Assembly (NCBI GenBank): GCA_009823505.1
Contig: VZQC01000392.1
Coordinates: forward strand, 4,900,106-4,964,105
Source of the DNA: Rhizomys pruinosus
Lineage: Eukaryota; Chordata; Mammalia; Rodentia; Spalacidae
DNA: 64,000 bases
Direction: 5' to 3'
Shown: one piece after another, positions 32,831-43,025 of the stretch
Position numbering within the stretch: position 1 is the first letter of the stretch
Layout of the letters: the number at the start of each line of letters is the position of its first letter
Notes under the pieces: generated by a model
What the model was told of the DNA's origin: nothing
Seen by the model: only the letters and a program-made list of their open reading frames with translations
The model's database searches: none
Program-made: the position numbers and the translations under genes

Positions 32831-33116
32831 TGTAGAAAAAGTTTGCTCTTCACTGATGGACAGTAGTTGGCTCAGAGATGTTGATCATACTGTTGAATAA
32901 CTCAACTTATTGTGTTCTGTCAGTGTTTTATATTTTGGGTTGTTATAGTATAAAATTGTATAATTCTTTGCTCCTGACTGTATGACAATAAGCATTTTCA
33001 TAATGCTTTTCAATAATTCTGACATATTTGTTTAGTTTGACCTTCATATTCACCCTAAATATAATGTTGCATGCTAGGCTTTGAGTTTGCTAAAACACCC
33101 ATTTGTTCTATCCTAG

Positions 33117-33176
33117 AATGGAGCTGGTTTATCAAAATCCAAAGGAAACAGAATTGGATTTGATAGCATGCAGTGG
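33117..33176 (+). CDS. Fktn: Fktn coding exon 2 (residues 36-55)
   Basis: The 60-base exon encodes NGAGLSKSKGNRIGFDSMQW, which matches the luminal stem segment right after the fukutin membrane anchor. It is bounded by the acceptor TATCCTAG and the donor GTATGT. It begins and ends in phase 0, in agreement with the flanking exons. About 290 bases upstream the intron has a long AG microsatellite (32761-32825). The stem positions lysines and serines with no catalytic residue. The size and both boundaries agree with the gene structure known for mammalian FKTN, so confidence is high. Confidence 0.96.
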
Positions 33177-33284
33177 GTATGTACAATGAGAAGTTCCAGT
33201 TACAATGATTTTTAGTCTTTATTTCATTCATTTAAATGTTCCCTAAGTATTTGTTAAGTCAATACAGCAACAATAGCAGCCTTT

Positions 33285-33650
33285 GTTTTATATATTTTTA
33301 TTGAATTTTTGTGTATTTCATATGCAACATCTTAATCATCTTTATATCCCCTTTTTCCCAGTCGTGCCCTCCCATGCCAAGGCCACTGGATTTCATGCGT
33401 TCTGTCATTTATGTTAAGGCTTATCAAGTCACATTAGTGTCTCCAGAGATCCCTCAGTGTAAGTTCATCTACTGGGGTTAAGCCAGCCTATCTAAAGTCA
33501 CTCCGTTAAAGAACATCAGCTCTTCCTCACCAGCAGCAATCAGCTGCCCAGTAGTTCTCTGGCTAGAATTGGGTCCTGCTACCCATTTCCACAGTTCTGT
33601 GCTGGATTTTTGTCTGCTTGAGTTTGCAAGGGATCACCATTGCATACCCC
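33285..33650 (-). mobile_element. Old L1 3' UTR fragment
   Basis: TTTTTATTGAATTTTTGTGT, CAGTGTAAGTTCATCTACTG and CCCATTTCCACAGTTCTGTG match a second, better spread L1 tail at 57590-58370. Confidence 0.75.
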
Positions 33651-33654
33651 CCCC

Positions 33655-36085
33655 CTTTTTTTTAAAGCCAATTTTCATTGAAGCTTTGTGCATTTCATAC
33701 AAAATTTCCACTCAAGTCTAGACCCACTCCCCATTCCTTGCCCTCCTCCCCCCCGCCCAAGCTCATGCATTCTGCCAAACATGTTTTTCATCTTTTCCTC
33801 GGGTCTATGTGATGCAGAAGTTTACTGTTTCAAGCAGAAGTTCACCATTTCAGTCAGTTCTTTGACCCAGTCTTTTTTGTTGTTGTTGTTCCTTCCAATC
33901 TGCATCACTCCAAAATATGCATATACGCATGCCACATATATCTTTTACCATCTTCAACTTATGATTTCTTTCCTTTTTTTAAAAAATTAGGCTGAAAGAT
34001 GTCATGTTTGAAGTCTCCTCCTTGGCAAGCCCAAGCCACCATCAGTTCTGCCCTTGTGCTCTACACTGGGGTTTTCCCTTCCCATGGTCACCAAATGAGG
34101 TCCAGTAAGCACCATGTCCTGTCTTGATCTTCCTGTACTGGTCTCTGTGATACAGCCTGGGTAGTCCAACAATGGCAATCAATACTCTGAAGAGGCAGAA
34201 ACCCCAGTAGTAGCTCAGTCCACAAGCTGGATGTCTCAGCAGTCCCCATTTGGCACTGAAGGTTTGGAGAATTCTTGGAGAGACATGAGTCTTCAGTCCA
34301 TATTGGAAGGTTGAAAAGCTGTGTCTCATGTCTTTGAAGGATGGCAAAAGCAGTGGCAGCCACAGGGTAGCTGCACTTGCCAATAAGACAGGCAAAACAA
34401 CTGTGCTCTTTTTTTTTTTTTTTTAACTTTTTGTCTTTTTACTAAGATCTCAAGTTTTATACCTGAAGTATAATTTCTCAGGCCTTACTAATTATTTCTG
34501 GTTATACTTTCCTTTTGGATGCTTAAGGCTACACTGTTAGCTCAAATTAACAAAGGTTTTTGTTTTCTCAAGGTCAGTTAAGGATCTGATCCACAGTGGT
34601 TTTTTTCTTTTTTTTTTGGAGGGGGGGTGGAGCCCCTGACTCCTTTTAGCTTTTCATTTACCAGTTCCATCCATTCGAGGTCAAAGTCAGATCCTGCTAG
34701 ACCAGGCTTCCCTTTTTGAAGCATGAGCAGACTTTCCTCTTTATAGACTGCACACTGGCTGAAGTCCCATTAGTGGATCTCCAAGACCTCCCTGCACAGG
34801 AAGACTGGTGACTCACATTTGCAAGACATTTCAGGAGATGCCCCCATGCATAGTCCCCTAGGATTTAGTTGACCTCTGAGGGTAAGGAACAAAGTTTTCC
34901 CTTAAACCCCTCAGCCAAATTGGTATGGGCCTTAAGTATGGTTGTTAAACATTCAGAAAAGCTAAGTTACACCAGCCTGATACTTTTAATTAGAAAAGGC
35001 TTGGACAAAAGCTCAAGCAGCCTTATATAAGAAATACTAAAAAGCACTCCCATAAGATAGACACTGTGGTTAGACACAGTGTCATGACAAACTAGTTTTT
35101 TTTCCCCTTATTCTTTGATTTTGTGCATATAAGCCCTCTACCCATATACCAAAACTGCCTAAGTCTGAAAATAAATAGTAGCTTAATTCTAGAACCTATT
35201 AAGGGATTCACAATAAAAGAGTACAGTTGTTTTCAGATCATGAGGAATATAACATTAACGTTGTTTAGTTTGCCTTACAACTAAGTACTTGGTGCTAGCA
35301 TCCACAGATGAGGGATACCATTTGTTGTTTGTTTTTCTGAGACTGTAATACTTCACTCAACATAATATCTTCTAGTTCTATCCATTTACCTACAAAGTTC
35401 ATGATGTTATCTTTCTTTACTGCTGCATAGAACTCCATTGTGTAGATGTACCACATTTTCTCTATTCGTTCATCAGTTGAGGGGCACTTGGGTTGGTTCC
35501 AACTGTTCGCTATTGTGAAGAGAGCTGCAATAAACATGGCCGTGCATGTATCTCTGCGGTAGGATGAGTCTTGTGGGGACATGCCCAGGAGTGGTATGAC
35601 TGGGTCAGGTGGCAAGTTCATTTTGAGTCTCTTAAGGGTTCTCCACACTGCTTTCCATAGTGGCTGTACAAGTTTACATTCCCACCAGCAGTGGATGAGT
35701 GTTCACCTTTCCCTACAACCTCTCCAGCATTTTGGTATCATTTGTTTTCTTGATCCTAGCCAGTCTTATTGTAGTGAGATGATATCTTAAAGTGGTTTTA
35801 ATTTGCATTTCCTTAATTATTAGCGATGTCGAACATTTCTTAAGGTGTTTCTCAGCCATCTCTAATTCCTCACTTGTGTAGTCTCTCTTCAGCTCTTTAT
35901 TCCATATTTTGAGTGAGTCATTTGTTTTCTTTCTTCTTTGTTTTTTGAATAGTTTAGATATTCTGGAAATTAATGCTTTGTCAGATGTATCTGTGGTGAA
36001 GGTTTCCTCCCACTCTTTGGGTTTTCTCTTCCCTTCCTCGATTGTTTCTTTTGCTGTACTGCATATCCCATTTTTAAGGAGACAC
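33655..36085 (-). mobile_element. 5'-truncated L1 with 3' part of ORF2
   Basis: Minus strand: the C-terminal part of ORF2 is visible at 35295-35648 with motifs KMWYIYTMEFYAAVKKDNIM and LEDIMLSEVLQSQKNKQQ, followed by a long 3' UTR to a T-rich edge at about 33655. The 3' UTR carries another open frame (34042-34395) that recurs in the L1 at 56049-56351. ORF2 upstream is truncated at about 36085, so this is a dead element. Confidence 0.88.
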
Positions 36086-36180
36086 TATTTTCTTTCTCTT
36101 AAATAAAATGAATTACTGAAATCCAGAGTTGATTTAGGATTAATTCAATTCAGCAATCACTTGGACACCTATTTCTTTCT

Positions 36181-36776
36181 TTTTTTTTTCCATTTTTGAA
36201 AACCATGCTTTAAAATATTCCATTCTGTAAATTTCCATTCCACAAAGAAACTATAGAATTTGAATCACTGCATCTTCTCAAAAAAGAAGAAAGAAATCAG
36301 TTCTTCCTAGGAGTCTTTTTTTTTTCCTTTCTAATATCTTAAATGTCAATGATCACAAAAACTTCTGGTTTCTCTTCATTATAGACTCGCATTGCTGAAT
36401 ATGTTATTGCTTTGACTTCTGTTCCCTGAGGGTGCTTAGACAGTGAAAATTCTTCTCCCCACCCAATTGACCATAATTTGAAATTTCTTTGATCAATATT
36501 AAGTACTTTTACTTCCTTTAGTTTCTACTTCTACTGTTTGGAGGGGTTCAACAGTCCCAGTATCCGTCATGTACCCAAACATGGCCATGGCACACTGTTC
36601 AAATGCTTCCTTCAGAGTAACTCCCCATGCATGTAACTGGACATCAGCTGTATGATCCAAATATTTGTACTTCCGATTGACAGGAGGATACTTGGCCTTG
36701 ATCGCTTTCTGCTCCTCAGTCAAATCGTAATCTCTAACATCTTCCTCTTCCTGAGCCATGATTGCAGAATTCAGCC
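36181..36776 (-). pseudogene. Zbtb8os: Zbtb8os (archease) processed pseudogene lacking one exon
   Basis: Archease is a cofactor of the tRNA-splicing ligase complex. On the minus strand the relic starts at ATG 36759 with [20 protein letters not shown], continues through [14 protein letters not shown] and stays open to [13 protein letters not shown]. After that, 83 bases of coding sequence are missing and the frame shifts to a stop. In the second frame the end is again archease ([38 protein letters not shown]) to TAA at 36339-36341. The relic is 421 bases against 504 expected, so this gap is probably the only length change. A T run lies at the left edge and the 13-base repeat GGACACCTATTTC flanks it (36163-36175, 36777-36789). 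It lies antisense in Fktn intron 2. The preserved N-terminal 80 residues suggest a recent insertion. Confidence 0.95.
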
Positions 36777-36789
36777 GGACACCTATTTC

Positions 36790-37064
36790 CAAGGAGCACT
36801 AATGATCACATTGATAATGACCTAGAATGTATATTTAGAAGATGAATTACAGACTCTTTCCTTGACTCTGCCCTAATCCATATTTATATTAATAATAGTC
36901 ATTAATGATTATAATGAAGCATAGCATGTTTCTCATATTTGTGTCTGACATCAAACTGACACTTGCTAAACATAGAAGCCCCTTCAGTGTACTACTTTCC
37001 GTCATACCGTCTTTCTCCCTAAACCATTTCTTTTTTCTTTTATATTGACTGATTTATTTATTTA
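36790..37064. other. No gene seen; Fktn intron
   Basis: Unique AT-rich sequence, ending in a (TTTA)n stretch at about 37050-37071. Confidence 0.6.
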
Positions 37065-37215
37065 TTTATTTGGTCTTTTTTGAGACAGGGTCTCCCTGTA
37101 GCCCCAGCTGTCCTTGAACTCACTATGTAGACCAGGCTGGCCTTGAACTCACAGAGATCCACCTGCCTCTGCCTCCCAAGTGCTGGGATTAAAGGTGTGT
37201 GCCACCACACCTGGT
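37065..37215 (-). mobile_element. B1 SINE in reverse
   Basis: TTTTTTGAGACAGGGTCTCC through GTGTGTGCCACCACACCTGG. Confidence 0.94.
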
Positions 37216-37244
37216 GACCATTTCTTTATTAAAAAATTATTTTT

Positions 37245-37274
37245 ATTTTTTTAATTATTTATTTATTTGTTTGT

Positions 37275-37305
<31 letters not shown>

Positions 37306-37306
37306 T
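37245..37306 (+). repeat. (TTTA)n microsatellite
   Basis: About 60 bases of TTTA with one TTTG interruption, the reversed tail of the following B2. Confidence 0.95.
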
Positions 37307-37517
37307 ATGAATGTACTGTCTGCATGTAGGTTTGTGCACCCGTGTCATGCGATGCCACGGAGGTCAGAAGGGCATCACATTCCCCTGGAACTGGAGTTCT
37401 CCTGGAATTGGAGTTACTGATGGTTCTCTGCTGCCATGTGGGTGCTGGGGATCGAATCCGGGTCCTCTGCAAGAGCAGTCAGTGCTCTTAACCGCTAGGC
37501 CATCTCTCCAGCCCCCA
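37300..37517 (-). mobile_element. B2 SINE in reverse
   Basis: ATGAATGTACTGTCTGCATG, GGGGATCGAATCCGGGTCCT and AGGCCATCTCTCCAGCCCC form a full B2. Confidence 0.94.
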
Positions 37518-37717
37518 AATTATTTTTATTTTGTGCATATGAGTGTATTACTTGCTTGTAGGTTGCTGCACCCACGTTGTACATTGCCCACACTGTCTGA
37601 AGTGAGTGTTGGATCCCCTGAAACTGGAGTTACAGAGGGTTATTAGCTGCAGTGTGGGTCCTGGGAACTGAATCTGCAAGTCAGTGCTCTTAACTGCTGA
37701 GCCATCTCTCCAGCCCC
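37518..37717 (-). mobile_element. Older B2 SINE in reverse
   Basis: Diverged body (CTTGTAGGTTGCTGCACCCA) with an intact TGAGCCATCTCTCCAGCCCC end. Confidence 0.88.
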
Positions 37718-37734
37718 CCAAACCATAACCTTTT

Positions 37735-37850
37735 TAAAGAATATTTTATTCTTATTTGAGGATTTCATACAGTGTATTGTGATCATGTTGAGACCTACTC
37801 CCCCATCCCACCCTCCTTCCCCCGAGTTCATAACATCTATTATTTTTAAT
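37735..37850 (-). mobile_element. L1 3' end fragment
   Basis: TATTTTATTCTTATTTGAGG and CTACTCCCCCATCCCACCCT are an old L1 tail. It continues at 38285 after two B2 insertions. Confidence 0.65.
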
Positions 37851-37851
37851 C

Positions 37852-38075
37852 TTTTATTTATTTTTGTTTTGTGTATGCGTGTTTTGCCTGCGTGTGTAAG
37901 TATACCTGTATAGCCAGTGTCCGTGGAGGCCAGAAGAGGGCAATGGGAATCTCTGGATCTGGAGTCATGAACAGTTGTTATCTGTCATTTGGCTTCTGGA
38001 CACTGAGCACAGGTCCTCTGCAAGAGCAGCCGGTGCTCTTAACCACTGGGCCATCTCTTCCTCCACTAGTACTTT
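37852..38075 (-). mobile_element. B2/B3-type SINE in reverse
   Basis: TTTGTGTATGCGTGTTTTGC, GGCCAGAAGAGGGCAATGGG and CACTGGGCCATCTCTTCCTC. Confidence 0.85.
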
Positions 38076-38082
38076 TTTTTTT

Positions 38083-38272
38083 TTTTAAATGTGTAGGAGT
38101 GTTTGGCCACCTGTGTCATGCAATGCTCATGGAGATCAGAAGAAGGTATTGGATTTTCTTGGAACTGAAGTTACACTATTGTGTTAGCTGCCTTGTGGTT
38201 GTTGAAAATCAACCCAGGTCCTCTGCAAGAGCAGCCAGTGCTTTTAACCACTGAGCCATTTCTCCAACCCCA
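38083..38272 (-). mobile_element. B2 SINE in reverse
   Basis: AATGTGTAGGAGTGTTTGGC, GGTCCTCTGCAAGAGCAGCC and GCCATTTCTCCAACCCC. Confidence 0.9.
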
Positions 38273-38284
38273 CTACTTTAAAAA

Positions 38285-38615
38285 AAGCAAAAAAAAAAAA
38301 ATCCTATCTAATTTATGTTCCCCAGCTACTCTTGCATGTTAGTCTATCCCCTGGAGTCTGGTCAGGCAACCTGGTATCAGGTCCTTAGGGAAATCTGACT
38401 CTCCCTCTCCTACCAGATATCAATTGCCAATGGTTCCTCAGCTAGGCCTGGGCCTCTTGTCCACTTCCCCCATCCTTGTTAGGCTTTTGTCTGGCTTGGG
38501 CTTGTACATGTCTTGTGTATGTTGTCACAAGCACTACGGGTTCATATGTGCAACTACCCTGTTCTGTCCAGACAACTTGAAATCTTTCTGTCTCCTCTTC
38601 CAAAATGGCCCCTGA
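38285..38615 (-). mobile_element. Old L1 3' UTR, left of the minisatellite
   Basis: GATCTGACTCTCC-like text, TCTTCCAAAATGGCCCCTGA and CACAGTCTGAGCC match the same region of the L1 tail at 57900-58140. It resumes at 39283-39330 with GTTGACCATTTGTGTGTCTC. Confidence 0.65.
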
Positions 38616-39282
38616 GCCTTGGTAGCAGTAAGTGTGACATCGTGTTCTGCTCAGGGCTGAGCTCTCCACAGTCTGAGCCTTGGGAGCAGTAGCTGTGACA
38701 TCGTGTCCTGCTCAGGGCTGAGCACGCCACAGTCTGAGCCGTGGGAGCAGTAAGTGTGACATCGTGTCCTGCTCAGGGCTGAGCACTCCACAGTCTGAGC
38801 CATGGTAGCAGCAGCTGTGACATCGCGTCCTGCTCAGGGCTGAGCTCTCCACAGTCTGAGCCTTGGGAGCAGTAGCTGTGACATCGCGTCCTGCTCAGGG
38901 CTGAGCTCTCCACAGTCTGAGCCGTGGTAGCAGTAGGTGTGACATCGTGTCCTTTTCAGAGCTGAGCTCTCCACAGTCTGAGCCTTGGGAGCAGTAAGTG
39001 TGACATGGTGTCCTGCTCAGGGCTGAGCACTCCACAGTCTGAGCCTTGGGAGCAGTAGGTGTGACATCGTGTCCTTTTCAGGGCTGAGCTCTCCACAGTC
39101 TGAGCCTTGGGAGCAGTAAGTGTGACATCGTGTCCTGCTCAGGGCTGAGCACTCCACAGTCTGAGCCTTGGGAGCAGTAGGTGTGACATTGTGTCCTTTT
39201 CAGGGCTGAGCTCTCCACAGTCTGAGCCGTGGTAGCAGTAGCTGTGACATCATGTCCTGCCCAGGGCTGAGCACTCCACAGC
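38611..39282 (+). repeat. 61-bp minisatellite, 11 units, inside an L1 3' UTR
   Basis: Units begin CTGAGCCTTGGGAGCAGTA and end GCTGAGC(T/A)CTCCACAGT, at 38613, 38674, 38735, 38796, 38857, 38918, 38979, 39040, 39101, 39162 and 39223. From 38918 two variants alternate (GGTGTG..CCTTTTCAG..GAGCTC and AAGTGTG..CCTGCTCAG..GAGCAC), giving a 122-base higher-order repeat. Open frames across it are spurious. Confidence 0.95.
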
Positions 39283-39329
39283 CTCTGCATGTTGACCATT
39301 TGTGTGTCTCTGCCATTTGCTACAAGAAG

Positions 39330-39602
39330 ATGGTTCTATGGTAAGAGGTGAGGGATGTCCTAATCTATGGTGTAACAAGTCATTAGGAGCCAGTTTAATG
39401 CTACTATGTCCATTTAGAAGAGAAATGGTAGGTTCTCTACAGCCTGAGACCTGTCTAGCCATAGGTTCTTGGACAAAAGCAGTTCTTTCTCTTTTACTTT
39501 CTAGCCAAAAGCACAAAAAGAATTAACTCTAAAGTTAAAAAGAAAGTCAACTATCAAAATTTAAAACTTGTATCACTGTGAAGACACTATTAAGAAATCA
39601 AA
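39330..39602. other. No gene seen; Fktn intron
   Basis: Probable further L1 3' UTR (up to about 39500), then AT-rich sequence. Nothing coding. Confidence 0.5.
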
Positions 39603-39815
39603 GGCTGGAGAGATGGCCTAGCGGTTGGGATCGCCAACTGCTCTTGCAGAGGACCCGGGTTCGATCCCCAGCACCCACATGGTGGCTGAGAACCATCTTT
39701 AACTCCAGTTCCAGGGGAATCCAACACCCTCTTCTGACCACTGTGGCATTGCACGACACGGGTGCACAAACCTACATGCAGACAGTACATTCATACACAT
39801 GAAAAATAAAAAAAA
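39603..39815 (+). mobile_element. B2 SINE
   Basis: GGCTGGAGAGATGGCCTAGC, GGGTTCGATCCCCAGCACCC and CAGACAGTACATTCATACAC with an A-rich tail. Confidence 0.95.
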
Positions 39816-40010
39816 TTAAAAAAGAAGAAAAAAGAAATAAAAGTCATATCAAAGATTAGAAAATATTTATAAAACTTACATCTGACAAGAGTGATAGCAA
39901 ACATCTGTGAACAGCACAACTCAGTGATACGGTTTTTGTTTTACCAAATTGAGAAAGTATCTCATTCCTGGTTTGCTGAGGGTTTCATTTAAATCAAAAA
40001 TTACTATTAG

Positions 40011-40175
40011 GCTGGGTGTGGCAGTGTATATGTTTAATCCCAGCACTCAGGAGGCAGAGGCAGGCAAATCTCTGAGTTTGATGCCAGCCTGGAACTTGTT
40101 ATGTAGAGCAGGGTAGTCTCGATCTCACAGCCGTTTACCTCTGCCTCTGCTGGAATCAAAGGTGTGGACCTACTA
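40011..40175. mobile_element. Inverted pair of B1 fragments
   Basis: A forward B1 half (GGCTGGGTGTGGCAGTGTAT to CCAGCCTGGAACTTGTTATG) runs directly into a reversed half (GCAGGGTAGTCTCGATCTCA to CAAAGGTGTGGACC). RNA here would fold back on itself. Confidence 0.75.
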
Positions 40176-40241
40176 AGCCCTCTTAAACTAACTTAACTCC
40201 CACTGAGAACAATATTTCTAGTATTTCTGAAAAATTACTGA

Positions 40242-40546
40242 AGGGCTGGAGAGAGTTCGGTTGGTAAAGTACTTGCCTTGCTAACATGAGGCCCTGAGTT
40301 CGATTCCCAGAACCCATGAAAGAGAGCCAGGCATCGTGGTGTACACTTGAACCCCAGTACTAGGGAGGCAGAGACAGGCAGATCCCTGGGGCCCTCTGGC
40401 CAAACAGCCTAGCAGAATTTGGAGCCCCAGGCCAATGAGAGACCCTGTCTCAAAATAAAATAATTAACCAAGATGGTGGCTCCTGAGTACAACACTGCAG
40501 TTGCCCTCTGACCTCCACCTGTACATGGACATGTGAATGCACATGA
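40242..40546 (+). mobile_element. B4 SINE (ID-B1 fusion)
   Basis: An ID-like head (GGGCTGGAGAGAGTTCGGTT, GAGTTCGATTCCCAGAACCC) is joined to a B1-like body (GCCAGGCATCGTGGTGTACA, GACCCTGTCTCAAAATAAAA) and a 3' part with CCTCTGACCTCCACCTGTAC. This is the known B4 arrangement. Confidence 0.85.
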
Positions 40547-40547
40547 G

Positions 40548-40582
<35 letters not shown>

Positions 40583-40632
40583 ACACGTGCGAGCGCGCGC
40601 GCACGCATGCACGCACGCACGCACACACATAC
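40547..40632 (+). repeat. (CA)n / CG-CA microsatellite
   Basis: CA repeats with a CGCGCGCGCA-type interruption, the tail of the B4. Confidence 0.95.
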
Positions 40633-40654
40633 ATTGGGGGATGAAAAATACTGT

Positions 40655-41108
40655 AATTAAGCTGGATGTGTGGCTTTTTCTGGGAATCCCAGCATTAGGA
40701 AGGCTGAGAAAGGAGGATTGCCTCAAGTGGAAGGCCAGCCTCGGCTACATGATAACTTCTAGGGGGATTGCCTCAAGTGTAAGGCCAGCCTGGGCTACAT
40801 GACAACTTCTAGGGGGATTGCCTCAAGTGTAAGGCCAGCCTGGGCTACATGATAACTAGGAGGATTGCCTCAAGTGTAAGGCCAGCCTGGGCTACATGAT
40901 AACTAGGAGGATTGCCTCAAGTGTAAGGCCAGCCTGGGATACATGATAACTTCTAGGAGGATTGCCTCAAGTGTAAGGCCAGCCTGGGCTACATGATAAC
41001 TTCTAGGAGGATTGCCTCAAGTGTAAGGCCAGCCTGGGCTACATGATAACTTCTAGGAGGATTGCCTCAAGTGTAAGGCCAGCCTGGGCTACTTAATAAC
41101 TTCTAGGG
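40655..41108 (+). repeat. B1-derived minisatellite, 8 units of 47-50 bp
   Basis: A B1 fragment (AATCCCAGCATTAGGAAGGC) leads into repeated units of GATTGCCTCAAGTGTAAGGC then CAGCCTGGGCTACATGATAA. Unit starts are at 40717, 40767, 40817, 40864, 40911, 40961, 41011 and 41061. Three bases (TTC) separate the 50- and 47-base forms. Confidence 0.95.
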
Positions 41109-41694
41109 CTACAGTACAACTAATACCAAGAAGATAGTTTGTAACCACAAAATTTTCATCTCAGACTCTACTCCCTCTAGATTATTTTTGTTAATAGATT
41201 ACTGTTTTGTACTTCTGCTTTGATGATATGTTGCTTCTATTGCAACATATTTCACCTTGCATTATAGCTACTTGTTTGTTCATCTTCCTTGGGAGACTAT
41301 GTACTTCTTCTAGACAGGAGCCATGTGTGTTACTTGTTTGACTGTTTGGTTTTTTGCACAAATAAGCATGGTATCTATTGTGTAAATATTCTATATATGC
41401 CGATAAAGCTAACTGAACAAAAATTTAACAAGATAAGTTGATGAGCTTGACTCGATGGCTCAGGGTTGTTGATAGCACCTACTTGGGAGTCAGAGGATTG
41501 CAAGTTGAAGGCCAGCCTAGGTATCTTAATGAGACCCTGTGTCAAAACGAAAAATACAAAAAGGACTGGAGATACAGGTTAGTGATAAACTACCCCAGTG
41601 TAGCCTCTGTGAGGCCCTGGCTTCAGTCACAAGAACTGGAAAAAAATTATATTGATGTAATGGTATTAAAGAGATTCTTTTCATTTTTTTACAG
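41109..41694. other. No gene seen; intron before Fktn exon 3
   Basis: Includes an old SINE relic at about 41440-41640 (CGATGGCTCAGGGTTGTTGA, GAAGGCCAGCCTAGGTATCT). It recurs at 48296-48839. Confidence 0.65.
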
Positions 41695-41898
41695 CATGCA
41701 GTTAAAAAATTCGTTATGTTGACTTCCAGCCAAAATGTACCAGTGTTCCTTATTGACCCTTGGATTCTGGAATTGATTAATAAAAACTTCGAACAAGTGA
41801 AAAATGCTTCTCATGGCTCCACTTCAGAATGCAGATTTTTCTGTGTTCCAAGAGACTTCACTGCGTTTGCACTGCAGTATCATCTGTGGAAGAATGAG
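41695..41898 (+). CDS. Fktn: Fktn coding exon 3, first copy (residues 56-123)
   Basis: The 204-base exon is fully open in phase 0 and encodes residues running from [20 protein letters not shown] to the segment ending HLWKNE. The acceptor is a T-rich tract plus ACAG and the donor is GAG|GTAGGT. An N-glycosylation sequon (Asn-Ala-Ser, about residue 92) is conserved with the human site. The first residue reads His (CAT) where human and mouse fukutin have Arg. This could be a real substitution or a base error. The exon sits in a 6.4-kb block that is repeated downstream. This copy is in frame, the other is not, so this one should be used for the gene model. Confidence 0.96.
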
Positions 41899-41933
41899 GT
41901 AGGTCAGTCACTCTTAGAAAATGAAATATATGG

Positions 41934-42165
41934 GCTAGAGGGATGGCCTAGCGGTTAAGAGCGCCAACCGCTCTTGCAGAGGACCCGGGTTCGATCCCCA
42001 GCACCCACATGGCGGCCGAGAACCGTCTGGAACTCCAATTCCAGGAGAACTCCAGTTCCAGGGGAATCCGAGACCCTCTTCTGACCTCCGCGGCATTGCA
42101 CGACATGGGTGCACAAGCTTGCATGCAGACAGTACATTCATACACATACAGAAATAAATAAAATT
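41934..42165 (+). mobile_element. B2 SINE
   Basis: GGGCTAGAGGGATGGCCTAG, GGGTTCGATCCCCAGCACCC and a duplicated AACTCCA(A/G)TTCCAGG segment. It starts 35 bases after exon 3. Confidence 0.95.
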
Positions 42166-42365
42166 TAAAAAAAAATGAAATATATGTCTTTTACAAAACA
42201 GTGAAACCAGACCAGTTTATTCAGACCAGTTTAAAATGCGAAACATCCAGAGTTCTTTGTGTAAATTGCATTGGAAATATTTTCAGCTATAAGTAAAGAC
42301 ACAGTGGGTAAAGCAAATAGAGTATTTCTTCTTTGTGCATAAGAAGAGGCTAAAATGTCAGTGGC

Positions 42366-42616
42366 TGGGGGCTGGAGAGATGGCCTAGCGGTTAAGAGCA
42401 CCGACCACTCTTGCAGAGGACCCAGGTTCGATCCCCAGCACCCACATGGCGGCTGAGAACCGTCTGTAACTCCAATTCCAGGAGAACTCCAGTTCCAGGG
42501 GAATCCAAGACCCTCTTCTGACCTCCGCGGCATTGCACGACACAGGTGCACAGACCTGCATGCAGACAGTACATTCCTACAAATAAATAAATTAAATAAA
42601 TAAATAAATAAATAAA
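42366..42616 (+). mobile_element. B2 SINE
   Basis: GGGGCTGGAGAGATGGCCTA to an AAATAAATAAAT tail. It has the same duplicated AACTCCA(A/G)TTCCAGG segment as its neighbour at 41934, so the two belong to one subfamily. Confidence 0.95.
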
Positions 42617-42836
42617 ATGTCAGTGGCTGTTGACTTGTTCCCCTGCCCATGGGTATCAGGGCTGACATTCCTTCTGCATTTCGGTTACCATCACAACATA
42701 ACTCTCATAGCACCATTGGCTCATCACATCCATGCTCAAGGCAGGATAATGAGAGGAAGAAATGGGAGTCTATCTTTTAGAGGAATAAATAGTTTTCGGA
42801 AGCTTCTGGTAAGCTGCTATTAATATAAACTCCCCA

Positions 42837-43025
42837 GGGCTGGAGAGATGGTTCAGCAGGGAAGAGCGCACTGCCTGCTTTTGCAGAGGACCCAGGTTCG
42901 GTTCCCATCACCCACTTGGTGGCTAACAACCATCATGAACTCCAATTCCAGGGGATCTAATGCCCTTTCTGACCTCCACAGGCATTGCATCCATGCAAGC
43001 AAGACACTCATTCACATGTATCATC
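42837..43025 (+). mobile_element. B2 SINE
   Basis: GGGCTGGAGAGATGGTTCAG, GGTTCGGTTCCCATCACCCA and CACATGTATCATCACTATCC. Confidence 0.92.

Noticed and set aside
36499..36792. Intact-looking 97-residue archease frame as a functional gene
   Set aside because: It is intronless, flanked by target-site duplications with a poly-A relic, and stops after an 83-base loss that removes part of the conserved core.
39078..39299. Open frame across the 61-bp minisatellite
   Set aside because: A period of 61 changes frame in each unit, so no repeated peptide is kept. It is chance.
39655..39680. tRNA-like box B motifs (GGTTCGATCCCC) at many places
   Set aside because: They belong to B2, ID and B4 SINE heads. 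No cloverleaf with an anticodon arm of a real tRNA gene was found.
38611..41108. Regularly spaced repeats that could suggest a CRISPR array
   Set aside because: Units are contiguous tandem repeats with no unique spacers, in a mammalian intron, and derive from L1 and B1 sequence.
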